Source: a candidate division Zixibacteria bacterium RBG_16_43_9 (lineage in GTDB: Bacteria; Zixibacteria; MSB-5A5; RBG-16-43-9). Taken from it: 6,801 bases of DNA. Location: the NCBI GenBank assembly GCA_001775355.1, contig MEWM01000144.1, forward strand, positions 2,125 through 8,925, read 5' to 3'. Shown piece after piece: positions 1 through 5,300 of this stretch (position 1 is the stretch's first letter; the number at the start of each line of letters is the position of its first letter). Under the pieces are notes generated by a model that worked only from the letters and a program-made list of their open reading frames with translations, was not told the origin of the DNA and did no database searches. The translations under genes and the position numbers were made by a program.

Positions 1-993
1 ATGAATCACAAAAAAGTTGTTCTGACAGCTTTAATTTTGCTTCTGTGCACTACTCTTTCGAACGCCCAGGAACTTAAATCTTATCCCTGCCACACTTATT
101 CTATCGTTGCACGAGATAGTGTAACCGGTGAGATGGGGGTTGCGGTCCAATCTCATTATTTCTCAGTAGGACCAGTTGTCCCCTGGGCTGAGGCAGGAGT
201 GGGTGCGGTGGCAACCCAGTCTTTAGTGGATGTAACCTACGGTCCTTTAGGATTAGATTTGATGAGGGCTGGCAGAACTGCCCAGGATGCCCTGAAAGCT
301 CTGCTTGCCGGAGATAAGAATAATGCCGTTCGCCAGGTGGCAATGATTGATGCGTCTGGAAACGTGGCAGCTCATACCGGTGATAAATGCATTCCAGCTG
401 CTGGGCATATTGTTGGAAAAAACTATTCAGTTCAAGCCAACCTGATGCTGGATGACAAAGTCTGGCCTGCTATGGCTAAAGCCTTTGAGAATACCAAAGG
501 GAGTTTAACTGAAAGGATGCTTGCAGCCTTAGATGCTGCTCAGGCAGAAGGCGGAGACATAAGAGGAAAGCAGTCTGCGGCGATTTTGATCGTCAAAGGA
601 AAATCGACTGGGAAGCCCTGGCAGGACAAGGTCCTGGATTTAAGAGTGGAGGATAATCCTGAGCCTTTAAAGGAGCTAAGAAGGTTGGTAAAGATAGCAG
701 AAGCATATCATCATTCAGACTTGGGTGACCTGGCTCTGGAAAAGAAAGACCTTAAGACTGCGTTGAAAGAATATGCTGAGGCAAAAAGATTATATCCGGA
801 AAGTATCGAGCTTAAATTCTGGGAAGCAACTGCTCTGGTAAACAACGGGCGAGTAAAAGAATCTCTCCCCATTTTTAAGGAAATCTTTGAAAAAGAGCCG
901 ATCTGGAAAGAGTTAGTCAAAAGGCTGCCGCAGGTGGATATGCTGCCAAAGGATGAGAAAGTGATCAAGAAGATTCTGGATGTGACAAAATGA
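1..993 (+). CDS. Secreted DUF1028 (Ntn-hydrolase-like) protein with C-terminal TPR repeats
   Basis: Probable exported protein of the DUF1028 family, whose members have an Ntn-hydrolase-like fold but no firmly assigned substrate. Residues 1-22 form a signal peptide: KK near the N-terminus, a hydrophobic core, and a likely cut after SNA. The DUF1028 domain spans about residues 31-230, with hallmark strings TYSIVARD (32-39), GVAVQSHYF (46-54), PWAEAGVGAVATQ (61-73), YGPLGL (80-85), AAHTG (123-127), GGDIRGKQSA (184-193) and DLRVEDNPEP (213-222). Residues 235-268 and 269-302 then form two TPR-like units in exact 34-residue register, each with a Y/F-P or EP turn near its end. No bases lie upstream, so the ribosome site cannot be seen; the signal peptide directly after this ATG supports the start. 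Family assignment is firm. Hydrolase activity and any TPR partner are inference. Confidence 0.93.
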   Translation: MNHKKVVLTALILLLCTTLSNAQELKSYPCHTYSIVARDSVTGEMGVAVQSHYFSVGPVVPWAEAGVGAVATQSLVDVTYGPLGLDLMRAGRTAQDALKALLAGDKNNAVRQVAMIDASGNVAAHTGDKCIPAAGHIVGKNYSVQANLMLDDKVWPAMAKAFENTKGSLTERMLAALDAAQAEGGDIRGKQSAAILIVKGKSTGKPWQDKVLDLRVEDNPEPLKELRRLVKIAEAYHHSDLGDLALEKKDLKTALKEYAEAKRLYPESIELKFWEATALVNNGRVKESLPIFKEIFEKEPIWKELVKRLPQVDMLPKDEKVIKKILDVTK

Positions 994-998
994 GCTGG

Positions 999-1010
999 TA
1001 GCTTGTAGCT
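999..1010. repeat. Short intergenic motif, copy 1 (TAGCTTGTAGCT)
   Basis: This 12-bp motif lies in the 43-bp gap between the first two genes. Its 11 bases at 1000-1010 (AGCTTGTAGCT) recur exactly, in reverse complement, at 3388-3398 in the large non-coding block. It consists of two overlapping copies of TAGCTT/TAGCT. Sharing between two unrelated gaps suggests a dispersed low-complexity intergenic repeat. Its function is unknown. Confidence 0.45.
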
Positions 1011-1036
1011 TTTAAAAATAAAAAAGGATTGAGAAT

Positions 1037-2296
1037 ATGAGAAATCTGTTTCAATTTTTCATAATTTTAATTTTCCTTGTAATCCTAAACTCAAATTCAC
1101 CTGCTCAGATCAATAGAACCTGGTATGTGGATGACCTAAAAGACAAGAAGATCGGAATCGGGTCAAAGCAGGAGCCGCTCAGGGATTTGCAGTATTCCTT
1201 TGATCAAGCAAAAGATGGGGATACCATTTTTATCTTCCCGGGAACTTATGAGGCAAAACCTGAGGAATACGTTGAAGATTTATGCGGCAACTGTCAGGAC
1301 CATAAGACAAGAGTGAATGCTACAAGAGGTTTTTTAATTCAGAACAAAGGTTTGAACATAATCGGCAGTGGAAAAGATGCAACCACTCTGGTCACTAAAG
1401 CTGGATATGGAGTTTTATTTGAAAATAGCCGAAATTCCCTTATCACCAGGCTTAAGATAACCGGAGGAAAAAGAGACGTTGATGGGAATGCCACCGATGC
1501 TGGGATTGTTACTAAATTCAGCACTGTTACAGTTGAATACGTGGAGATATCAGATAACATTCATCGACTCGAGAATGTTGTGGTCGGGATAGGCGGCGTA
1601 TTCGGTAGAGAGAATTCGGAAATATATATTTTGAATAACCGGATTCAGAACAACGGCTGGGATGGTGTGGCATTATATCGGGGAGCAACTGCCTATATTG
1701 CAGATAATGTTATTTGCGACGGACGAGGCGCCGGAATCGGGATAACCTGGGATGCTGTAGCGACAGTTTATCGAAATGAAATCTCCGGCTACTGGAAGGG
1801 AATCGGAACTTTCGGCAACTCAAGGGCAGTGGTGAGAAACAATCTGGTGCACGAAAATCTGGGCTGGGGAATTATTGCTACTGGAACCTCGTATATGGAT
1901 GCTTCGAATAATATCATCACCAGAAACGGTAACTGCGGATTTGCAGTCTGGAGCGCAGAATGCAAAGGGGTCTGCACGAACAACATCATCACCGAAAACG
2001 GCTGGAGAAAAGAATGGGTCTGCCCCTGCGTTGGAGTCTGGGCAACAGATATAAATCCAAACTTTCCAGTAACCTACAATGACGTCTGGAATAACAGCGC
2101 GGGTAATTACAAAGATATGCCAGACCAGACAGAGCAAAACGGAAATTTATCAGTTGATCCACTTTTCCAGAGTCAGTCAGATTTCCATTTAAAACCCGGT
2201 TCTCCCTTGATAGACAAAGGCAATCCTCTTTTAACTGACCCGGATGGTAGCATAAGCGACCCCGGATTGTATGGAGGTCCTAGTGCACGCAGATAA
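1037..2296 (+). CDS. Secreted right-handed parallel beta-helix repeat protein
   Basis: Exported beta-helix protein of the pectate-lyase-like/DUF1565 type. Residues 1-23 are a signal peptide with a long hydrophobic core and a likely cut after SPA. Residues 28-72 carry the usual N-terminal block of this group (WYVDD, then AKDGDTIFIFPGTYE). Helix rungs run from about 97 to 337. Four consecutive rungs (217-239, 240-262, 263-285, 286-308) are each exactly 23 residues, with repeated R/D-N-x-I/L turns such as ADNVI, RNEI, RNNLV and SNNIIT. The C-terminal block has VDPLF (373-377), LKPGSPLIDKGNP (385-397) and a final LYGGP, typical of this group. No catalytic residues are identifiable, so it could be a polysaccharide lyase, a glycan binder or a surface structural protein. 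AAGGA at 1024-1028, 8 bases before the ATG, supports the start. The 43-bp gap allows co-transcription with the DUF1028 gene. Confidence 0.9.
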   Translation: MRNLFQFFIILIFLVILNSNSPAQINRTWYVDDLKDKKIGIGSKQEPLRDLQYSFDQAKDGDTIFIFPGTYEAKPEEYVEDLCGNCQDHKTRVNATRGFLIQNKGLNIIGSGKDATTLVTKAGYGVLFENSRNSLITRLKITGGKRDVDGNATDAGIVTKFSTVTVEYVEISDNIHRLENVVVGIGGVFGRENSEIYILNNRIQNNGWDGVALYRGATAYIADNVICDGRGAGIGITWDAVATVYRNEISGYWKGIGTFGNSRAVVRNNLVHENLGWGIIATGTSYMDASNNIITRNGNCGFAVWSAECKGVCTNNIITENGWRKEWVCPCVGVWATDINPNFPVTYNDVWNNSAGNYKDMPDQTEQNGNLSVDPLFQSQSDFHLKPGSPLIDKGNPLLTDPDGSISDPGLYGGPSARR

Positions 2297-2304
2297 TTAC
2301 CGTT

Positions 2305-2337
2305 CAGGTGGGGGCGTATTTCAATGCACCCCACTTG
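2305..2337. repeat. Imperfect palindrome / hairpin after the beta-helix gene
   Basis: CAGGTGGGG (2305-2313) pairs with CCCCACTTG (2329-2337), with one G-U pair. Inside it GCGT (2314-2317) pairs with ATGC (2324-2327), with a second G-U pair and one bulged A at 2328. The loop is ATTTCA. There is no T-run after it, so it is not a classical intrinsic terminator, although it could protect the 3' end of the upstream message. It is the first of four hairpins that fill this gap. Confidence 0.6.
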
Positions 2338-2339
2338 CT

Positions 2340-2365
2340 CTCCGTTGGTCTCCTGACCAACGGAG
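2340..2365. repeat. Perfect 11-bp-stem hairpin, loop TCCT
   Basis: CTCCGTTGGTC (2340-2350) is the exact reverse complement of GACCAACGGAG (2355-2365), with a four-base loop TCCT. It stands two bases before a second, related hairpin whose loop AGGA is complementary to this one. No T-tract follows. It is probably a repetitive palindromic element. Confidence 0.75.
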
Positions 2366-2367
2366 TA

Positions 2368-2395
2368 TCTTTGTTGGTGAGGACACCAACAAAGA
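2368..2395. repeat. Perfect 12-bp-stem hairpin, loop AGGA
   Basis: TCTTTGTTGGTG (2368-2379) is the exact reverse complement of CACCAACAAAGA (2384-2395), with loop AGGA. Read on the opposite strand, it resembles the preceding hairpin: both share GTTGGT...ACCAAC, and the loop-closing pair is swapped from C-G to G-C so the stem stays perfect. This points to two diverged copies of one element in opposite orientation. Confidence 0.75.
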
Positions 2396-2415
2396 GCTTT
2401 AAATGTCGAATTCGT

Positions 2416-2439
2416 AGGGGCTTGATTTATCAAGCCCTT
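2416..2439. terminator. Possible intrinsic terminator or palindromic repeat before mtgA
   Basis: AGGGGCTTGA (2416-2425) pairs with TCAAGCCCTT (2430-2439), with one G-U pair and loop TTTA. It is followed by TAATTT, giving a GC-containing stem and a short T-rich tail. It could end transcription of the upstream pair of genes. It lies only 13 bases before the mtgA start, however, so it could instead sit in the mtgA leader and affect translation, or be another dispersed palindrome. Confidence 0.4.
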
Positions 2440-2452
2440 TAATTTCATATCT

Positions 2453-3226
2453 ATGACCTCCCTAAAACTAAAAAAATCCAAATGGCGCTATATCTTTTTA
2501 GGTTTGCTTTTAATTTTTGTTCTTATATTTCTTATGGAATATCTTACCCTGCCAGATGTAAAATATCTTCAAAAAGAAAATCCTGAGACCACTTCCTTAA
2601 TCCAGATAAGGGACAAAGAATATGAAAAAGAAGGCAAAAAGCCCAGGGAATATCGCATCTGGGTGCCTTATAGCCAGGTTTCTCTGTATCTAAAAAAAGC
2701 TATTTTAGTAGGTGAGGATGTAAATTTCTTCACTCACAGCGGAATAGATTTACAGGAGATGAAAGAATCTTTAAAAATAGACTGGAAAAAGAAAAAGTTT
2801 TCCAGAGGTGCATCTACCATCACCCAGCAGCTGGCTAAAAACCTGTTCCTTTCACCTTCAAAAAATCTCCTGAGAAAATTGAAGGAAATCTTAATCGCCT
2901 TCCGTCTGGAAAAGGCTTTAAGCAAAAGAAGGATCTTTGAACTTTATTTGAATTTAGTCGAATGGGGAGACGGAATCTACGGCTGTGAGGTGGCTTCCAG
3001 ATACTATTTTGGAAAATCATCATCAGACCTTACGCCGGATGAGGCAATCCGCCTGGCAACCTCTTTACCTTTTCCCCGGAAATACCCGCCTACCTCAGAT
3101 GCCCGAAGATTTGAAAGAAGAAGAAAGATAATCTTAAACCGGATGCTAAAATACGGATTCTTAACCTTAGAGGAATATGAAGCACCTTTGAATCCGCAAG
3201 TCGAGGAACCCAAAGATTCAGTTTGA
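2453..3226 (+). CDS. mtgA: Monofunctional peptidoglycan glycosyltransferase (GT51)
   Basis: Polymerises lipid II into glycan strands at the outer face of the inner membrane. It lacks the transpeptidase domain of class A penicillin-binding proteins. A basic N-terminus is followed by one transmembrane helix at about 13-31. The GT51 domain covers about 65-240. Motif 1, GEDVNFFTHSGID (87-99), contains the putative catalytic Glu88. Motif 2 is RGASTITQQLAKNLFLS (118-134). Motif 3, RKLKEILIAFRLE (141-153), contains the second conserved Glu145. Motif 4 is IFELYLNLVEWGDGIYG (161-177), followed by ASRYYFGKS. At 257 residues it has the normal length for the family. The start is the only one that keeps the membrane helix: the frame is closed at 2423-2425 and no other start codon lies between. 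No Shine-Dalgarno sequence is visible. Palindrome-rich gaps on both sides suggest separate transcription. Confidence 0.95.
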   Translation: MTSLKLKKSKWRYIFLGLLLIFVLIFLMEYLTLPDVKYLQKENPETTSLIQIRDKEYEKEGKKPREYRIWVPYSQVSLYLKKAILVGEDVNFFTHSGIDLQEMKESLKIDWKKKKFSRGASTITQQLAKNLFLSPSKNLLRKLKEILIAFRLEKALSKRRIFELYLNLVEWGDGIYGCEVASRYYFGKSSSDLTPDEAIRLATSLPFPRKYPPTSDARRFERRRKIILNRMLKYGFLTLEEYEAPLNPQVEEPKDSV

Positions 3227-3259
3227 CCAATCGTAGCGCGACCCTTCCTTCTACACTTC

Positions 3260-3324
3260 TCAGGACGGTGACAGTTCGATTTCTCTCACTGTCCCTGAGC
3301 AAGGTCGAAGGGAGTTTATCGAAC
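3260..3324. repeat. Nested inverted-repeat element with a CCTGAGC...TCGAAGG core
   Basis: Three overlapping inverted repeats are visible. GTTCGAT (3274-3280) matches ATCGAAC (3318-3324). TCAGG plus GACAGT (3260-3264, 3270-3275) matches ACTGTCCCTGA (3288-3298), with ACGGT unpaired on the left side. TCCCT (3292-3296) matches AGGGA (3309-3313) around GAGCAAGGTCGA. The core resembles the CCTGAGC-GAAG-TCGAAGG type of intergenic element that I recall from many environmental bacterial genomes. That resemblance is from memory, not a search. Confidence 0.6.
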
Positions 3325-3351
3325 CGTGTGGCCGTCCGTTGTTTTTCAATC

Positions 3352-3372
3352 GGACAGGGACAAGCCCTGTCC
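3352..3372. repeat. Hairpin GGACAGGG/CCCTGTCC with an alternative register
   Basis: GGACAGGG (3352-3359) pairs with CCCTGTCC (3365-3372), with loop ACAAG. A competing six-pair fold uses GGGACA (3357-3362) and TGTCCC (3368-3373). No T-tract follows, so it is a palindromic repeat rather than a terminator. Confidence 0.65.
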
Positions 3373-3397
3373 CTACAAGCTACTACAAGCTACAAGC
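3373..3397. repeat. Three short direct repeats CTACAAGC
   Basis: CTACAAGC occurs at 3373-3380, 3383-3390 and 3390-3397, the last two overlapping by one base. The 11-bp string at 3388-3398 is the reverse complement of 1000-1010 in the first intergenic gap. It looks like a slippage-type intergenic repeat and has no recognised function. Confidence 0.55.
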
Positions 3398-3403
3398 TGA
3401 AAT

Positions 3404-3421
3404 GTCAACCTTCAGGTTGAC
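3404..3421. repeat. Hairpin GTCAACC/GGTTGAC, loop TTCA
   Basis: GTCAACC (3404-3410) is the exact reverse complement of GGTTGAC (3415-3421), with a four-base loop. Its right arm overlaps the second copy of the 9-bp direct repeat TTGACCAAT (3417-3425); the first copy covers the mtgA stop codon (3223-3231). Confidence 0.55.
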
Positions 3422-3426
3422 CAATG

Positions 3427-3444
3427 GTAAAGCTAAAGCTTTAC
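3427..3444. repeat. Palindrome GTAAAGCT-AA-AGCTTTAC
   Basis: An eight-base stem, GTAAAGCT (3427-3434) with AGCTTTAC (3437-3444), surrounds only two central bases. As DNA it is a near-perfect palindrome; as RNA the inner pair or pairs would have to open. It sits inside the outer inverted repeat CAATGGT (3422-3428)/ACCATTG (3492-3498). Confidence 0.5.
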
Positions 3445-3449
3445 ACTCC

Positions 3450-3478
3450 AGTGCATCCCGCCTAAGGCGGGATGCACT
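3450..3478. repeat. Long perfect GC-rich palindrome upstream of the nadE promoter
   Basis: The 14 bases at 3450-3463 (AGTGCATCCCGCCT) are the exact reverse complement of 3465-3478, with a single central A. It is the strongest palindrome in the window. Direct copies of CACTCCAG flank it at 3444-3451 and 3475-3482, 31 bp apart. It ends 17 bases before the -35 box of nadE. It could form a stable RNA hairpin at the end of an upstream transcript, but no T-run follows. It may be an inserted repetitive palindrome. Confidence 0.75.
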
Positions 3479-3495
3479 CCAGAATGAATAAACCA

Positions 3496-3524
3496 TTGAC
3501 AAAAAAGGGCTAAAAAACTATTTT
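3496..3524 (+). promoter_or_regulatory. Probable sigma-70-type promoter of nadE-fhs
   Basis: A perfect -35 box, TTGACA (3496-3501), is followed after a 17-bp spacer by TATTTT (3519-3524), which matches four of six bases of TATAAT. Transcription would begin near 3530 and give a leader of about 35 bases. A perfect TATAAT at 3543-3548 is an alternative -10 box, but it lacks a good -35 and would leave almost no leader before the Shine-Dalgarno site. Confidence 0.55.
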
Positions 3525-3555
3525 AGTGGAAACATTGAATTTTATAATAACCTTC

Positions 3556-3560
3556 AGGAG
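3556..3560 (+). promoter_or_regulatory. Shine-Dalgarno site of nadE (AGGAG)
   Basis: AGGAG lies five bases before the ATG at 3566, within CTTCAGGAGAAAAG. It is a clearly better ribosome site than those of mtgA (none visible) and fhs (weak), and it fixes the nadE start. Confidence 0.8.
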
Positions 3561-3565
3561 AAAAG

Positions 3566-5299
3566 ATGCGTTCTTTAAGGGTAGGGATGGCGCAGACAAA
3601 CTGCACAGTTGGTGATTTACAAGGGAATACTAACAAAATAATCCAATACCTGGACAAAGCCAAGAAGATGGGGGTGGAGCTGGTATGCTTTCCGGAGCTT
3701 TCCATTACCGGCTATCCGCCTGAGGACTTGCTGCTCAAACCACAATTCATCGAAGACAATATCAAAGCTTTAAAGAAGATAATCCCGAAGACTGGCGGTC
3801 TGACTGTGATTGTCGGATTTGTGGATAAAAACGGAGAGGTGTACAATGCGGCAGCCGTAATTCACAATAAAAAACTGGTGGATGTTTATTATAAAAGCAA
3901 CCTGCCCAATTACGGTGTGTTTGACGAATATCGCTATTTCCAGCCAGGGGAGAAATTCTCTGTTTATCAGATAGGCGATTTTGTCTTTGGGGTTAATGTC
4001 TGCGAGGATATCTGGTATCCAGAAGGCCCGGCAAAAGCTCAGGCTTTAATCGGCGAAGCTGAACTGATAGTGAATATCAACGCTTCACCTTATCATATGG
4101 ATAAGTGGAAAGAAAGAGAGAAGATGCTTTCCACCCGGGCGAGCGATAACCGGGTTTTCATTTTGTATAATAACCTGGTTGGCGGACAGGATGAGCTGGT
4201 CTTTGATGGAATGGGGATGATCTTTGACCCTGAAGGTAAAACTTTATACCGTGGCAAACAGTTTGAAGAGGATTTCATAATAGCAGACCTGGACTTAGAT
4301 GAGGTCTTCAGGGCAAGGCTGCATGACCCCAAGTGGAGAACTGAAAAAGAGAAACTCAAATCTGAAATCGTCAACAGAATAATCGTCACAAAAAGAATTC
4401 TTAAGAGAAGAAAACCAAAGATAAAAAGGATAAATCCAGAACCCTTGTCACCTCTGGCTGAAGTCTATAAGGCTCTGGTCCTGGGGACTAAAGATTATCT
4501 GAGTAAAAACGGATTTAGGAAGGCGGTTTTAGGTTTAAGCGGGGGAATAGACTCTGCCCTGGTAGCAGTAATTGCCAAAGATGCCTTAGGTAAAGAAAAT
4601 GTTATTTCTGTTTTTATGCCATCTGAGTTTACCTCAAAAAGAAGTTTCGAGGATGCTAAAAAATTAGCCCGGAATTTAGGGACCAAGCTTATCAGTCTTC
4701 CTATCCAGAAAATTCTGGAGACCTATATCTTGACTTTGTCTTCAGAGTTTAAAGGTAGAAAGCCGGACGTAACTGAGGAAAACCTCCAGGCAAGGATAAG
4801 AGGGAATCTTCTAATGGCTCTTTCTAACAAATTCGGCTGGCTAGTATTGACTACCGGCAATAAAAGCGAATTAGCTGCAGGATATTCTACTCTGTATGGA
4901 GACATGGTTGGCGGCTTCGTCGTTCTGAAAGATATTCCCAAGACTTTAGTTTATAAGTTAGCCCGATATAGAAATTCTCTGGAGAAAAAAGAGCTTATCC
5001 CTGAAGATATTTTGAAAAGAGAGCCTACAGCCGAGCTTAAGCCCGGGCAAAAGGATACTGACACTCTTCCTCCTTATCCGATTTTAGACCCGATTTTGAA
5101 GTATTACGTGGAGGAAGATAAGGGGTTCAAAGAGATAAAGGATTTGGGTTTTGATAAGAAAACCATAATCAAGGTCATGCAGATGGTGGACAGGAGCGAA
5201 TACAAAAGAAGACAGGCGCCCCCGGGCATAAAGATTACTGCCAGAGCCTTTGGAAAAGATCGCAGATTACCAATCACCAATAAATATAAAGAGTTCTAA
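3566..5299 (+). CDS. nadE: Glutamine-hydrolysing NAD+ synthetase
   Basis: Catalyses the last step of NAD+ synthesis: ATP-dependent amidation of nicotinic acid adenine dinucleotide, with ammonia released from glutamine in the same protein. The N-terminal nitrilase-type glutaminase domain (about 1-270) shows the expected triad: Glu44 in FPELSITGYPPEDLL (42-56), Lys110 in YYKSNLPNYGVFDE (108-121) and Cys146 in NVCEDIWYPEGP (144-155). The C-terminal synthetase domain (about 295-577) has the PP-loop LGLSGGIDSALVAV (322-335), TTGNKSELAAGYSTLYGDM (429-447), and the conserved C-terminal run RRQAPPGIKIT. At 577 residues it fits the two-domain bacterial form and looks intact. It starts at an ATG preceded by AGGAG. 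Only one base separates its stop from fhs, so the two form an operon, probably driven by the promoter at 3496. Confidence 0.97.
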   Translation: MRSLRVGMAQTNCTVGDLQGNTNKIIQYLDKAKKMGVELVCFPELSITGYPPEDLLLKPQFIEDNIKALKKIIPKTGGLTVIVGFVDKNGEVYNAAAVIHNKKLVDVYYKSNLPNYGVFDEYRYFQPGEKFSVYQIGDFVFGVNVCEDIWYPEGPAKAQALIGEAELIVNINASPYHMDKWKEREKMLSTRASDNRVFILYNNLVGGQDELVFDGMGMIFDPEGKTLYRGKQFEEDFIIADLDLDEVFRARLHDPKWRTEKEKLKSEIVNRIIVTKRILKRRKPKIKRINPEPLSPLAEVYKALVLGTKDYLSKNGFRKAVLGLSGGIDSALVAVIAKDALGKENVISVFMPSEFTSKRSFEDAKKLARNLGTKLISLPIQKILETYILTLSSEFKGRKPDVTEENLQARIRGNLLMALSNKFGWLVLTTGNKSELAAGYSTLYGDMVGGFVVLKDIPKTLVYKLARYRNSLEKKELIPEDILKREPTAELKPGQKDTDTLPPYPILDPILKYYVEEDKGFKEIKDLGFDKKTIIKVMQMVDRSEYKRRQAPPGIKITARAFGKDRRLPITNKYKEF

Positions 5300-5300
5300 G

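Larger units (their letters stand above)
3227..3565. other. Non-coding 339-bp block of palindromes and short repeats ending in a promoter
   Basis: I see no credible gene here. The block holds, in order: a nested inverted repeat (3260-3324), a GGACAGGG hairpin (3352-3372), three CTACAAGC units (3373-3397), a GTCAACC hairpin (3404-3421), a GTAAAGCT palindrome (3427-3444), a long GC-rich palindrome (3450-3478), and a promoter plus Shine-Dalgarno site for nadE (3496-3560). A 65-codon open frame at 3223-3420 is only translated repeat sequence. Confidence 0.8.

Noticed and set aside
37..48. Cys16 in the first protein as a lipoprotein lipobox
   Set aside because: The residues before Cys16 are LLL, with no small residue at -1. 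A type I cut after SNA (residue 22) fits better.
994..1036. Terminator or separate promoter between the first two genes
   Set aside because: The 43-bp gap has no convincing stem with a T-run and no paired -35/-10 boxes. It shows only the short repeat and an AAGGA ribosome site.
1820..2137. 105-codon minus-strand open frame inside the beta-helix gene
   Set aside because: It is antisense to a well-supported coding region with clear repeat structure, and shows no domain or ribosome site of its own.
2173..2481. 102-codon minus-strand open frame across the gap before mtgA
   Set aside because: It spans the end of the beta-helix gene, four palindromes and the start of mtgA. The peptide resembles no family, so it is a chance frame.
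3373..3397. CTACAAGC repeats as a possible CRISPR array
   Set aside because: The units are 8 bp with 0-2 bp between them, there are no spacers of CRISPR size, and no cas genes are present.
3223..3420. 65-codon + strand open frame starting at the mtgA stop codon
   Set aside because: It runs through inverted repeats and CTACAAGC units, overlaps the mtgA stop, and encodes a low-complexity peptide with no domain. It is translated repeat DNA.
3543..3548. Perfect TATAAT as the nadE -10 box
   Set aside because: No good -35 lies 16-18 bp upstream, and the transcript would start at or just before the Shine-Dalgarno site. TTGACA with TATTTT at 17-bp spacing is preferred; TATAAT is kept only as an alternative.
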